Part shown: in pieces, positions 1 through 8,495 of the stretch
Layout of the letters: every line of letters begins with the position of its first letter
Position numbering within the stretch: position 1 is the first letter of the stretch
Source: Bacteroidales bacterium
Lineage (GTDB): Bacteria > Bacteroidota > Bacteroidia > Bacteroidales > Muribaculaceae
DNA: 64,000 nt
NCBI GenBank assembly: GCA_900768685.1
Contig: CAAGDX010000031.1
Span: 1 to 64,000, forward strand
Direction of reading: 5' to 3'
Notes under the pieces: model-generated
Database searches by the model: none
What the model was told of the DNA's origin: nothing
Seen by the model: the letters and a program-made list of their open reading frames with translations, nothing else
Position numbers and translations under genes: made by a program

Positions 1-80
1 ATCCCAAATCAGGAGGGTTCTTCAGTATTAAAGGAAGTTATATTGCCGAGATTTGTTAGCACAGAATAAGGAATAAATTG

Positions 81-110
81 TAGTGACGTGGCATGCCACG
101 GCATCCCAAA
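81..110. repeat. Dispersed palindrome, copy 1
   Basis: The palindromic core CGTGGCATGCCACG (87-100) is preceded by TAGTGA and followed by GCATCCCAA. Related copies lie at 35061, 37639 and 56965, and a diverged inverted copy lies near 38081. Some copies have CGCGG...CCGCG, so both stem arms change together. The rest of 1-284 holds the recA promoter and no recognisable gene. Confidence 0.75.
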
Positions 111-232
111 TGAATTATTCAAAATGTTAGAGACAAGTTAAGCAGATCAAAAATTCAAAAAATATAGTGAAAACAAATCGACTTTTACAAATATTAACTA
201 TTCGCGGCAAAAACATTGCTCACAATAGTTTG

Positions 233-240
233 TAATTTTG
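233..240 (+). promoter_or_regulatory. recA promoter -7 box
   Basis: TAATTTTG matches the Bacteroidota -7 consensus TAnnTTTG, about 45 bases upstream of the recA ATG. I see no good TTTG at the -33 position. No LexA-type operator was recognised. Confidence 0.6.
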
Positions 241-284
241 CAGCGTAAACAAAAGTAAAAAAATAACAAAAACAATAATACATT

Positions 285-1433
285 ATGGAAAAACCTAAAA
301 AATCAGTAAAAAAAGCGGCAGCAGACGACCCTCGTGCTGCAAGACTGAGTGCCTTAAATCAGGCTATGGAATCTATTGAAAAATCTTTCGGCAGAGGAGC
401 CGTGATGCGTCTTGGCGATGATGCTGTGGAAGATGTGGAAGTGATTCCTTCCGGTTCTATCGGTCTTAACTATGCTCTCGGCGTTGGTGGCTATCCACGC
501 GGCAGAATTATCGAAATATATGGTCCGGAATCTTCCGGTAAAACCACTCTCGCTATCCATGCAATAGCGGAAGTGCAAAAGCAAGGCGGAATTGCTGCAA
601 TTATTGATGCGGAACATGCTTTTGACCGTTTCTATGCGGAAAAACTCGGTGTGGATACTGCAAATCTCCTTATTGCTCAGCCGGACTGCGGCGAACAGGC
701 ACTTGAAATTGCAGAAAAACTTATCCGCTCATCTGCTGTGGATCTCGTGGTGGTTGACTCTGTGGCTGCTCTTACTCCAAAAGCTGAAATTGAAGGAGAA
801 ATGGGCGACCGCAATATGGGTCTCCAAGCACGACTGATGTCACAAGCTATGAGAAAACTCACCGGTACTATTTCTCGCACAAATACTACCTGCATTTTCA
901 TCAACCAACTTCGTGAAAAAATCGGTCAGATGTTTGGTCCTACGGAAACAACAACCGGTGGTAATGCTCTTAAATTTTACGCTTCCGTCCGCATTGATAT
1001 CCGCTCTTCATCTCCGATTAAAGACGGTGAAGATATGCTCGGACGCCACACAAAGGTGAAAGTGGTGAAAAACAAGGTGGCACCTCCATTCAAACGTTGC
1101 GAATTTGACATTATGTTCGGACAAGGTATTTCTCGTTCCAGCGAAATTATTGACCTTGGTGTGGAATACGGAATTATCAAGAAAAGCGGTTCTTGGTTCA
1201 GTTACAATGATGCCAAAATAGCACAGGGACGTGATGCTGCAAAACGTATTATCGAAGATAACCCTGAACTTGCGGACGAGATTGAAGCAAAAATCATGGA
1301 AGCACTCATGGGTAAAGACAAGCCTGCTAACAATGCAGGGCTGAAAGTTGCCGCTCCCGCAGTGCCGGACTTCAACGATGAAATTCCTGATGATTTCAGC
1401 ATCGAAGAAGAAATGGACAATTTCGAAGAATAA
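285..1433 (+). CDS. recA: Recombinase RecA
   Basis: RecA coats single-stranded DNA in the cytoplasm and drives ATP-dependent strand exchange in homologous recombination and the SOS response. The 382-residue protein has the usual family length plus a basic N-terminal extension (KKSVKKAAA). Walker A is GPESSGKTT at about residues 80-88, Walker B is LVVVD near 155, and the DNA-binding loop region contains EKIGQMFGPTETTTGGNALKFYAS. The C-terminus is strongly acidic, as usual (DDFSIEEEMDNFEE). The gene is monocistronic: the next gene is convergent. Identification is essentially certain. Confidence 0.99.
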   Translation: MEKPKKSVKKAAADDPRAARLSALNQAMESIEKSFGRGAVMRLGDDAVEDVEVIPSGSIGLNYALGVGGYPRGRIIEIYGPESSGKTTLAIHAIAEVQKQGGIAAIIDAEHAFDRFYAEKLGVDTANLLIAQPDCGEQALEIAEKLIRSSAVDLVVVDSVAALTPKAEIEGEMGDRNMGLQARLMSQAMRKLTGTISRTNTTCIFINQLREKIGQMFGPTETTTGGNALKFYASVRIDIRSSSPIKDGEDMLGRHTKVKVVKNKVAPPFKRCEFDIMFGQGISRSSEIIDLGVEYGIIKKSGSWFSYNDAKIAQGRDAAKRIIEDNPELADEIEAKIMEALMGKDKPANNAGLKVAAPAVPDFNDEIPDDFSIEEEMDNFEE

Positions 1434-1536
1434 TTTGTAAGTTGACAATTACGCCGGCAGGCGAACCGGGATATCATCAAGAAGCAAGCACAGTGGAGCT
1501 TGCAGCAATCTGCAGGCGTAGTTGAAGAGAACCGGG

Positions 1537-1581
1537 ATAACATCAAGATGCAAAATCGGAGATTTTGCATCTTGATGTTAT
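1537..1581. repeat. 21-bp perfect inverted repeat with GGA loop
   Basis: Bases 1537-1557 and 1561-1581 are exact reverse complements separated by GGA. The stem contains CATCAAGATGCAAAATC. It lies 100 bases after the recA stop and could end recA transcription, but no T-run follows it. Confidence 0.8.
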
Positions 1582-1619
1582 ACTTACAGGTGAGGGAAAT
1601 GCAGGTTTGAATTGCTCCA

Positions 1620-1675
1620 ATTAGTCTAATTAGTCTAATTAGTCTAATTAGTCCAATAAGTCTAATAAGACTAAA
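1620..1675. repeat. 9-bp tandem array (TTAGTCTAA)n
   Basis: About six units of TTAGTCTAA occur with late variants (TTAGTCCAA, TAAGTCTAA). The same 9-mer forms arrays near 30131 and 35110. I see no coding role. Confidence 0.85.
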
Positions 1676-1733
1676 AAATGGGGTGATAAATTAAGCATTA
1701 TGCATTATGCATTAAGCATAGTGTTAAGCATTC

Positions 1734-1772
1734 ACAAAAAAATACCCGGATACCGAAAGTACCCGGGCATTT
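1734..1772 (-). terminator. Intrinsic terminator of the amidase-like gene
   Basis: On the minus strand a 10-bp stem with one G-T pair (arms 1763-1772 and 1740-1749, sequence AAATGCCCGG) is followed by seven T. It sits about 20 bases after the stop at 1795. Confidence 0.8.
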
Positions 1773-1794
1773 TATTGATTAGTGTTTATAACTC

Positions 1795-4700
1795 TTATTT
1801 CACAAGAATCTTTTCTGCCTTGTTACCTGTGCGGCGGATATAAATACCCGGAGTGAGGTTGTCTGCAGATACTTTGATACCTTGGAGATTGAAGTATTCT
1901 GCAGGAGCATCGGCATCTGAAGTTTCTATCATTTCACTGCTTGTGAGAATGAATTTCTGACTTGCAGGAGCCTTTGTTGTGAATGAGCTGTAGCCCGGAA
2001 GTGCGAACTGTTTGAGCCATTCGCCACTGTTACCGCAGATATAGATGTTACCTGCGAGGTCCCATGCGATATCGTTTAGATTTGTTCCGATTCCGTGAGT
2101 GATTGTCATCGCAGCCTGGAGGTGAGGAGCGCCTTCTGCGTCAAATTCTACATTGTAAATAGTAAATGTGGTCTTTGAACTTGATACTGCGAGGTGCTTG
2201 AAGTCCGGAGAGAAGCGGATACCGCCGCCACCGCGAGCTACGAGGTCTTTATAGCGTTCTACGCCTTCTGCGTCAACATATACAAGAGCCGGCTGTGCAT
2301 CTGTTGGAGTTGCACGATACTGGCAGTACCACACGCCGCCTCGGTTGTCGTGAGCGATGCTTGTGCTTTGCGGCATAATAGTGTATTTGTTTGAGAGAGC
2401 GGCGATATTTTTGCCTGCTGTGAGTGCTGTGCCGTTGCCAAGAGAAATAATGTCAAGGCGAGCATCGTAAGTAGCGGCGAATTTCGCTTTTGAAAGCACA
2501 TAAAGTTTGAGGTTTTCACCTGAGCCTTCAACATCAAAAGCTGTGTTTGCAGATACAACGAAGTTGCCGCTTGCGTCAGTGTAGTTATTTGTAGAAGCAT
2601 CAAAAGTAAGACCTGTGGTGAGTGATGTATATTTGTCGTTTGCATAAAGGTCTGAGAAGTCCTTAGCGAAGCAAATAAAATCACCGGCAGTGTTATTACG
2701 TGTCACGAAAATTCGTCCGTCTTGGCTTACGCGTACACGTGCAAGGTCGGCACCGTATGATACGTATGAATATGTCAAGCCGCCCATAAAGCCGTACTTA
2801 CTTGTGCTCGGGTTCTTGATTGGGTTCAATGAAGCATCAAATGCATAAAGACCGCCACCGCTACCTTCGCCGCTTGTACCGCTGATGTATGTTGCACTTG
2901 CTGTAGCCATACCTTCCGTACAGTAAACATTACCGAAGTTTGCACTTTCCATGTTGTTATCAACATCTACGCCACGCGGGTGATAGAATTGATAGCCTTT
3001 CACGTATTCCGGAGCAGTTTTTGCAGTGTATTCTACGGCTACTTCCCAAGAATAGTATTGCTCGCCTTCTGTTTCCGGAAGTTCGGAGATATCAATGTTT
3101 TCAACGTGGTTACCGGCTTCCTTTGCACCAAATTCCTGTGATTTAGCAAGGTTTCCTTCGTTGTCATAGATGTTAATGATAACGTTTTCTACGTCTGCAT
3201 TGAGGCTGAAGTTTGCTTCAAAGTTCTGTTCCTTGATGCCGCCGATAAGTCCGTAAGCGTATGCATTTGCAGTACCTGTAGCCGGAGTGTAAGTCTTGGC
3301 ACTCTGCTCTGTCCACTGATAGAGTTTGCCGTTTACGATAAGGCTGAGAACGAGTTTGGAGGCTGTAGGAACGTCTGTAGCGTCAACAGTTACGTTTGCA
3401 CTGACGTGTGCCGTAGCAAAGCCTGAAGTAGGAGTGATTTCGCAGTTTACGGCGATTTCCTTTGCTGCACTGAAGCCGTCTGTAACATCGAAGAGTTTAA
3501 GACCGGTTACATTGCCGTCTTCCACTATCGGTGCTGCCATAAGTGAGCGACCTGCATATTTTGCATAGTTTGCACCGTTTCCTGCTGCAGGAACCTTTGA
3601 GTTTGTGCCGAGAATAGTTTCTGGCTTTGCATCTGCATTGAAATGCCATTCCATAGGAGAAATAAGTCCGCCGTCATAAGTATAGTAAGCCTTGTCGTTT
3701 GGTGACACATTCAGTTCATAGTCATCGTTAACGGCAGTTACGTCTCTATTAAAAATTTTGGCATCGTCATTTGCACGAGTAGTGGAAACCAAAGCACCAT
3801 CTGCAATACCAAAGTTGATAATACGCATACCTTGTGCCGTTGCAGTGCCGCAAGTAGTAACGAAATTACCTTCTTCAAGCGTGCCGCTGTATGCCATTGT
3901 GTTACCTATAAGTCCGCGGTTGTAGTTGCCGGAGAAAATAGAAGTAAACCAAACTGAAACCGTGCCCGGCAGACCGGTTACCTCGTCTTGAGTCCATTTG
4001 TATGCATTGAACACACCGCGGCTTACACCGTCACCTGTAGCAATACTTTCACTGTAATGGTTTGTGCCATAACTGCAACCTACAAGTACGCCTTCTGCAG
4101 TGAGAGCGATATCGGAAAGTTTGAGGATTCCGTTAGATGGCATAGCGATGCCTGTCTTGTCAAGTTCTGTCACAGTGCCGTCCTTGATAGCATAGACGTA
4201 CGGTTCATTGCTTGAGTCAAGGGCGAGGATATATACTATGCCGTCTTTGTAAATCTGGCGGCGGATAGTTTTGCCTTCAAGAACTTCTGCAGTGAGGAGG
4301 TCTGATTCTGCTGCAGTACCCATTTCATACTGTGAGAAAAGGTGGAAACCCGTTCCGCCTGCCACAAGGTCCGGATAGTTTTCGTAAACCTTTGTAGGAG
4401 GCACATAACTTTCGCTTTCAAGCTGTGCTTTTGTGTAAGATGTAGTTGCAGCCTTGACAGTAACAGCTACAGGGTCAATAGCCTTGTAACCTTCGCAAGT
4501 GATTTCAATGGTATAGTCACCCGGTTCTATATCTTTGAACACGAAAGCACCATTGTAATAGTTGTCTGTAACGTAAGTTGCAACTGTTGCACCGTCTTTC
4601 TTGAGGGTGATATTAGCACCATTCAGAGGCAAATATTTGTCATCGGAAGTAGCATTTGCAGTGTAAGCGGCATCAGAGAATTTTTCGTGGAGGTCGCGTA

Positions 4701-5646
4701 CAATACCGTAGATATCACCGTTGCTTTCCTTTGTAAGTCCGAAGTAGTCTGCAATACCGCGAGCGTATGCGTAGCCTTCCAGATAGTCCGTATCATAGTT
4801 CATAGCACGGTGGCGTGCAGGCTGATATGTGTGGAAATAGCCCTCTACGAGGAAGCCCGGGACATTGTGGTGGAGCACACCGAGGTATGAGCGAGCACCT
4901 GTTGTGGAGTTCAGTGATGAGCTGCCGTAGAAACTGATATCACCGCGGAGGTTCATATTTGTCATGGAATAATATGTCCAGGGGTGATGTTCGTTGCTAT
5001 AGTGATAAGGCCAGCATTTTTCTGCCATTTTTTTTGATTCTACCTGAGTATCAGTACCAAAGTCCGTGACATCGCTTGGCACTGTGCAATCATCCCAACC
5101 GCGATAGATGAAGAGTGGATAGTTTGTATTCGTTCCTTCTGTTGCAGCATTGGAGTGGATGGAAATGAACATATCAAAGTTGTTAAATTCCACTTCTGCG
5201 GAAATTTCGCTGAGGCTGCGGTTGTAGTAATACAAATCTGCCGGTGTTGCATCTCCAAGTTGATTTGCAGTACCGTTATCATCATGATAAGGACCGCACT
5301 TAACGTGGCTCATCACGATATTGTTTCCCATATCGCGTGCTGCACCAATCTGCCAGCGTTCGCCTGTCTGGTTGAGCGAAGCATCAAATTTAAGACCGTA
5401 TTCACGGAGTTTTTCAAGTACGCCGAAACCTTTGCGGAGGTTTGTGTTAGACTCGAAGAAACTGAGGGTATCCGTATTTGTACGGGAATATTCACCGTGG
5501 CCTACAAGTGTGCAAGGACGGTCATTTGGAGTCCAGCTACCGTGACCCGGATTGATATAAACGCGTAATTCTTCTGCAGTTTTTGCTGCTGAGGCACTCA
5601 TCACACCCATAGCAAGTGCCAGTGCTGTAAACATTATTTTTTTCAT
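1795..5646 (-). CDS. Exported N-acetylmuramoyl-L-alanine amidase-like protein with beta-propeller-like region and Por tail
   Basis: The 1283-residue protein starts with a signal peptide (MKKIMFTALALAMGVMSASA). Residues about 25-310 resemble zinc amidases (amidase_3): VYINPGHG near 29-36, FISIHSNAA and LVEGYFHTYQP are the expected metal and catalytic regions. Residues about 310-405 look like a carboxypeptidase-regulatory-type beta sandwich (GDYTIEITCEGYK). The long middle is repetitive beta-rich sequence. The end (YFNLQGIKV...GIYIRRTG..AEKILVK) is a Por-type C-terminal sorting signal, so export by type IX secretion is inferred. It would cleave peptidoglycan stem peptides if active. It is unusually large for an amidase. 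It lies 11 bases after the propeller gene and is probably cotranscribed with it. Confidence 0.8.
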   Translation of the reverse strand: MKKIMFTALALAMGVMSASAAKTAEELRVYINPGHGSWTPNDRPCTLVGHGEYSRTNTDTLSFFESNTNLRKGFGVLEKLREYGLKFDASLNQTGERWQIGAARDMGNNIVMSHVKCGPYHDDNGTANQLGDATPADLYYYNRSLSEISAEVEFNNFDMFISIHSNAATEGTNTNYPLFIYRGWDDCTVPSDVTDFGTDTQVESKKMAEKCWPYHYSNEHHPWTYYSMTNMNLRGDISFYGSSSLNSTTGARSYLGVLHHNVPGFLVEGYFHTYQPARHRAMNYDTDYLEGYAYARGIADYFGLTKESNGDIYGIVRDLHEKFSDAAYTANATSDDKYLPLNGANITLKKDGATVATYVTDNYYNGAFVFKDIEPGDYTIEITCEGYKAIDPVAVTVKAATTSYTKAQLESESYVPPTKVYENYPDLVAGGTGFHLFSQYEMGTAAESDLLTAEVLEGKTIRRQIYKDGIVYILALDSSNEPYVYAIKDGTVTELDKTGIAMPSNGILKLSDIALTAEGVLVGCSYGTNHYSESIATGDGVSRGVFNAYKWTQDEVTGLPGTVSVWFTSIFSGNYNRGLIGNTMAYSGTLEEGNFVTTCGTATAQGMRIINFGIADGALVSTTRANDDAKIFNRDVTAVNDDYELNVSPNDKAYYTYDGGLISPMEWHFNADAKPETILGTNSKVPAAGNGANYAKYAGRSLMAAPIVEDGNVTGLKLFDVTDGFSAAKEIAVNCEITPTSGFATAHVSANVTVDATDVPTASKLVLSLIVNGKLYQWTEQSAKTYTPATGTANAYAYGLIGGIKEQNFEANFSLNADVENVIINIYDNEGNLAKSQEFGAKEAGNHVENIDISELPETEGEQYYSWEVAVEYTAKTAPEYVKGYQFYHPRGVDVDNNMESANFGNVYCTEGMATASATYISGTSGEGSGGGLYAFDASLNPIKNPSTSKYGFMGGLTYSYVSYGADLARVRVSQDGRIFVTRNNTAGDFICFAKDFSDLYANDKYTSLTTGLTFDASTNNYTDASGNFVVSANTAFDVEGSGENLKLYVLSKAKFAATYDARLDIISLGNGTALTAGKNIAALSNKYTIMPQSTSIAHDNRGGVWYCQYRATPTDAQPALVYVDAEGVERYKDLVARGGGGIRFSPDFKHLAVSSSKTTFTIYNVEFDAEGAPHLQAAMTITHGIGTNLNDIAWDLAGNIYICGNSGEWLKQFALPGYSSFTTKAPASQKFILTSSEMIETSDADAPAEYFNLQGIKVSADNLTPGIYIRRTGNKAEKILVK

Positions 5647-5657
5647 GGCTCTATGGA

Positions 5658-6557
5658 TTATTTGAGGTTAATAACAAAAAGTTCACCATCACCGCTGACA
5701 AACGCAATGTGTTTGCCGTCGGCAGTTGCACTCGGATACATTGCTATCATGCTGCTTTCCGTGATAGTTTGGCGGTTACCTTTGAGGTCTGCCACGATGA
5801 GAGAAGAAGAAGTGACAAACTGACCGTTGTCTGCATCTTTCATTCCCACTACCATGTCATTTCCAAGCCATTTTGCAGCACGGAGTTCGCCAAGGCTTAC
5901 AGGATTTGAACCGTCGATGTTGCAAACGTAGCAACCTTTGTATGCCACCCAATAGACGATTTTTGTCTTGTCCGGTGACAGTTGCGGCCAGAGGTAGCTT
6001 GAGCGACCTTGCGGGTCCAGAGTCTTAGTATTGCCGTTGATTGTTACATTGAGGTGACCATAGTCTATAGACACCACAATGTCTTTTTGAGCTGCGGCAC
6101 CTGTGAGGCTCTTAGTGCGTAACTTGCCGTTTTCCACAGCGTTAGCTGTAGTGCCGGCAAAAGTGTAGCCTGCAAGGTGGCGAGTAGGAGCCACGATTTG
6201 TGTTTCCTTGCCCGTGTTCAGAGATACATTGTGGAGAGAAGTGTAGCGGAGGTGATTTTTAGTGGTTGTTCTGCGGAACATCACATTTTCACCATCGTTG
6301 CTGATAACAATGCCCAAAGCACCGGCATTGGTTGCCAATACTTTGCTTGCACCTGTAGCAACATCAATTTTAGACAATACGCTGCCGGAAGCATCTGCTG
6401 CTACAACAAATGTTCCGTCAGGGCTGATTGTTGGCTGTGATACCATCGCACCTGCTTGCAAAGGCACTTTCGTAAACGAACTTACCTGCACAAGCTGCTG
6501 TGAAAATGCTACCAAGCCGCCGCAAAACAGCATTGCGGCTAATAAAAGCTTTTTCAT
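5658..6557 (-). CDS. Exported TolB/WD40-like beta-propeller protein
   Basis: The 299-residue protein has a signal peptide (MKKLLLAAMLFCGGLVAFSQ). It then has repeated blades of the kind PTISPDGTFVVAAD, GIVISNDGENVMF, PQLSPDKTKIVYWV and PSATADGKHIAFVSG, typical of TolB-like or PD40 propellers. No enzymatic motif is visible. It most likely binds a ligand or partner at the cell envelope. It is first in a two-gene unit with the amidase-like gene, 11 bases apart, so a shared wall-related job is plausible but only inferred from position. Confidence 0.75.
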   Translation of the reverse strand: MKKLLLAAMLFCGGLVAFSQQLVQVSSFTKVPLQAGAMVSQPTISPDGTFVVAADASGSVLSKIDVATGASKVLATNAGALGIVISNDGENVMFRRTTTKNHLRYTSLHNVSLNTGKETQIVAPTRHLAGYTFAGTTANAVENGKLRTKSLTGAAAQKDIVVSIDYGHLNVTINGNTKTLDPQGRSSYLWPQLSPDKTKIVYWVAYKGCYVCNIDGSNPVSLGELRAAKWLGNDMVVGMKDADNGQFVTSSSLIVADLKGNRQTITESSMIAMYPSATADGKHIAFVSGDGELFVINLK

Positions 6558-6940
6558 GATTGTTTTTTTAAGAGTTTATGGTATTTAGTTAGTATAGTTT
6601 TTATAATTATGCAAATGTACAAATTATTTTTTGTACAATATAAATTTGTAACAATCTTTTCAACAAATACACATTTTCTTTAAGTAATTAATTCAATTAT
6701 CGCAATAAAAAGTGAGAAAATAGCTGTATTTGATTGTTTGTCAATTAGATATAGGAAAATTTTCACACTTTCGGGCACATTTTGCCCCTATTTTTTCACA
6801 TTTTCAGACACTTTTTGACCATGAAATTTCACACTTTCGGAATTTTTGGGGATTTGCATCAAAAAAAGCAAGTTCCGAGAAACTTGCTTTTTTGATGATT
6901 TTATGAGATTTGCTATGATAGCTTTTTTCAGCAATTCCGC
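6558..6940. other. Intergenic region with promoter-like box and short direct repeats
   Basis: A minus-strand TACATTTG at 6612-6619 fits the -7 box for the propeller gene. The 14-mer TTTCACACTTTCGG occurs twice (about 6760 and 6826), with a looser TTCACATTTTC between them. A terminator occupies the right end. No gene is seen. Confidence 0.6.
6861..6893 (-). terminator. Terminator of the alpha-glucan operon
   Basis: A 13-bp perfect stem, AAAAAAGCAAGTT paired with AACTTGCTTTTTT around the loop CCGAGA, lies about 50 bases after the GH57 stop codon. It has T-runs on both strands and could work in both directions. Confidence 0.85.
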
Positions 6941-8380
6941 TTATTTTTCTTCTTTTTTCTTTGCAGGAGCTTTCTTTGCAGCAGGTTTTTTAGCGGCTTT
7001 TGCCGGTTTTTTCTCTGCTTTTGCAGGCTTTTCTTCTGCAGGGGTTTGAGCTTCCGGTGCTTCTTTTTCTTCTGCACCAAGTTGCTGGATGTTCAGTCGC
7101 ATGGAAGCTACTTCCTTGTTGAGGACTTCAATTTCGCGAGCTTGGTTACGGATTGTGGTGAGGAGTGAGTTAAGTTCCTCATTTTCAATAGAAAGTGGGT
7201 ACTGCTCTTCTACTCTCACAATAAAGTCTGAAAGCACGTTCATATAGTTTGTGAACGCTTGGAACGGAGTTTCATACGGGCTGAAAAGCGAGTGAACCTG
7301 ACCGTCGTTGCGGTGCTTTGTGGACATATAGAAGAAGTGGTCTGAAGCTTGGAGATAGAGCCAGTCTTGTTTGAGGCGGCGGTCATCACAGAGGCGAACA
7401 CGTTCTGCAACGGAGTAAAGCTTGTCGAACGCTTCTTTTTGGAGTCTGTTTCCGAGCCATGCGGAAGTGTCGCGAGCTTCGTCTGCCCAAGACATTGGGT
7501 ATGGCACACTCAGCGGTGCTGTAGCCTTAATTTTGGCAACGACGTCGGAAGGTGTGATGAATGAAATACCTCTTTCAGCAGCAAAGCGTGGCAGAGCTTC
7601 AAGGAACTGGAAGATACCCGTTTCGCGACCTTGCATCTGTCCGAACGTTTCAAGGTTCATGAAGAGGTTTATCACTTGTTCTTCTTCCGGAGTGGAAGCA
7701 ATCCAGTCCATGTATCTGTCTGCTGTGAGAGGATATTCGCTCCATTCGTGGTCTGAGAAGCGGAATGTGATATCGTCGCTCAGTTTGTCGTTTTTAAGGA
7801 GAATCTTAAGTTTTGGAGCGGAAGCGGCGGAATAGACGTAGTTTGGTGATTTCCAGCCGAGAATGTGTTTTGCACCTTCCGTGATAACGCCCTTGTATCC
7901 CATAGCGAGGATTTGCGGAGCGATATCGTCGAAATAGATAAGCTCGGTGTTTCGGAGCACTTTAGGTTTCACGCCAAAGAGCTGGAAGAGTTTGTCGTCG
8001 TGAGCTTTTACTTGTTCTGCAAATTCTTCCGGGTCGGCGAGTGATGAAAGGGAGTGAGCGTATGTTTCGGAAAGAAATTCTACGGAACCTGTGTCTGCGA
8101 GTTTCTTAAGCAAATCCACGAATTGCGGAACGTATTGTTCGCACTGTTCGAGTGCCACGCCCGTGATGGAGATAGCACAGCGGAATTTGCCCTTGGTCTC
8201 TTCAATCATGCGGAGAAGAGTCTCAGCAGCAGGGATATAGCTACGTTCTGCTATGTTTGTGATGATGTCATCATTAGCAAAGTCGTCGTAGTAATAGTGG
8301 TCGTTACCGATATCAAAGAAACGGTATCTTTTCAGGCGAAATGGTTGGTGAATCTGAAAATAGAAACAGATGGCTTTCAT
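6941..8380 (-). CDS. Glycoside hydrolase family 57 protein (alpha-amylase-like)
   Basis: The 479-residue protein starts directly with the GH57 signature region (MKAICFYFQIHQPFRL). Other landmarks are FLSETYAHSL and a nucleophile region around LRNTELIYFDD; VINLFMNLETFGQ follows later. The family hydrolyses or rearranges alpha-1,4-glucans. Third gene of an operon after the debranching enzyme and a glycosyltransferase, a set commonly found together in Bacteroidales and linked to intracellular glycogen. After a predicted coiled segment (about 400-430) the last 40 or so residues are rich in Lys, Ala and Pro (KPAKAAKKPAAKKAPAKK), resembling a histone-H1-like tail, which is not part of the catalytic fold. 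No signal peptide, so cytoplasmic. Confidence 0.9.
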   Translation of the reverse strand: MKAICFYFQIHQPFRLKRYRFFDIGNDHYYYDDFANDDIITNIAERSYIPAAETLLRMIEETKGKFRCAISITGVALEQCEQYVPQFVDLLKKLADTGSVEFLSETYAHSLSSLADPEEFAEQVKAHDDKLFQLFGVKPKVLRNTELIYFDDIAPQILAMGYKGVITEGAKHILGWKSPNYVYSAASAPKLKILLKNDKLSDDITFRFSDHEWSEYPLTADRYMDWIASTPEEEQVINLFMNLETFGQMQGRETGIFQFLEALPRFAAERGISFITPSDVVAKIKATAPLSVPYPMSWADEARDTSAWLGNRLQKEAFDKLYSVAERVRLCDDRRLKQDWLYLQASDHFFYMSTKHRNDGQVHSLFSPYETPFQAFTNYMNVLSDFIVRVEEQYPLSIENEELNSLLTTIRNQAREIEVLNKEVASMRLNIQQLGAEEKEAPEAQTPAEEKPAKAEKKPAKAAKKPAAKKAPAKKKEEK

Positions 8381-8495
8381 TTTGCTATATTTTTTGTGCT
8401 TCGTGCCTCAAAAAAGTTTTTTCTGAATGTTCGGTTTCCGTTTTTTTTTGAGGTTTCTGCTGGTTTTGATTTTTTTTGAAAATTAAGTAAAAAAG

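Larger units (their letters stand above)
1434..1794. other. Repeat-rich gap between convergent recA and amidase-like gene
   Basis: This 361-bp gap has no gene. It holds, in order, two related segments starting ACCGGGATA(T/A)CATCAAGA (about 1468 and 1531), a 21-bp perfect inverted repeat, a 9-bp tandem array, an ATGCATTA-rich stretch and a terminator for the minus-strand gene. Confidence 0.8.
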
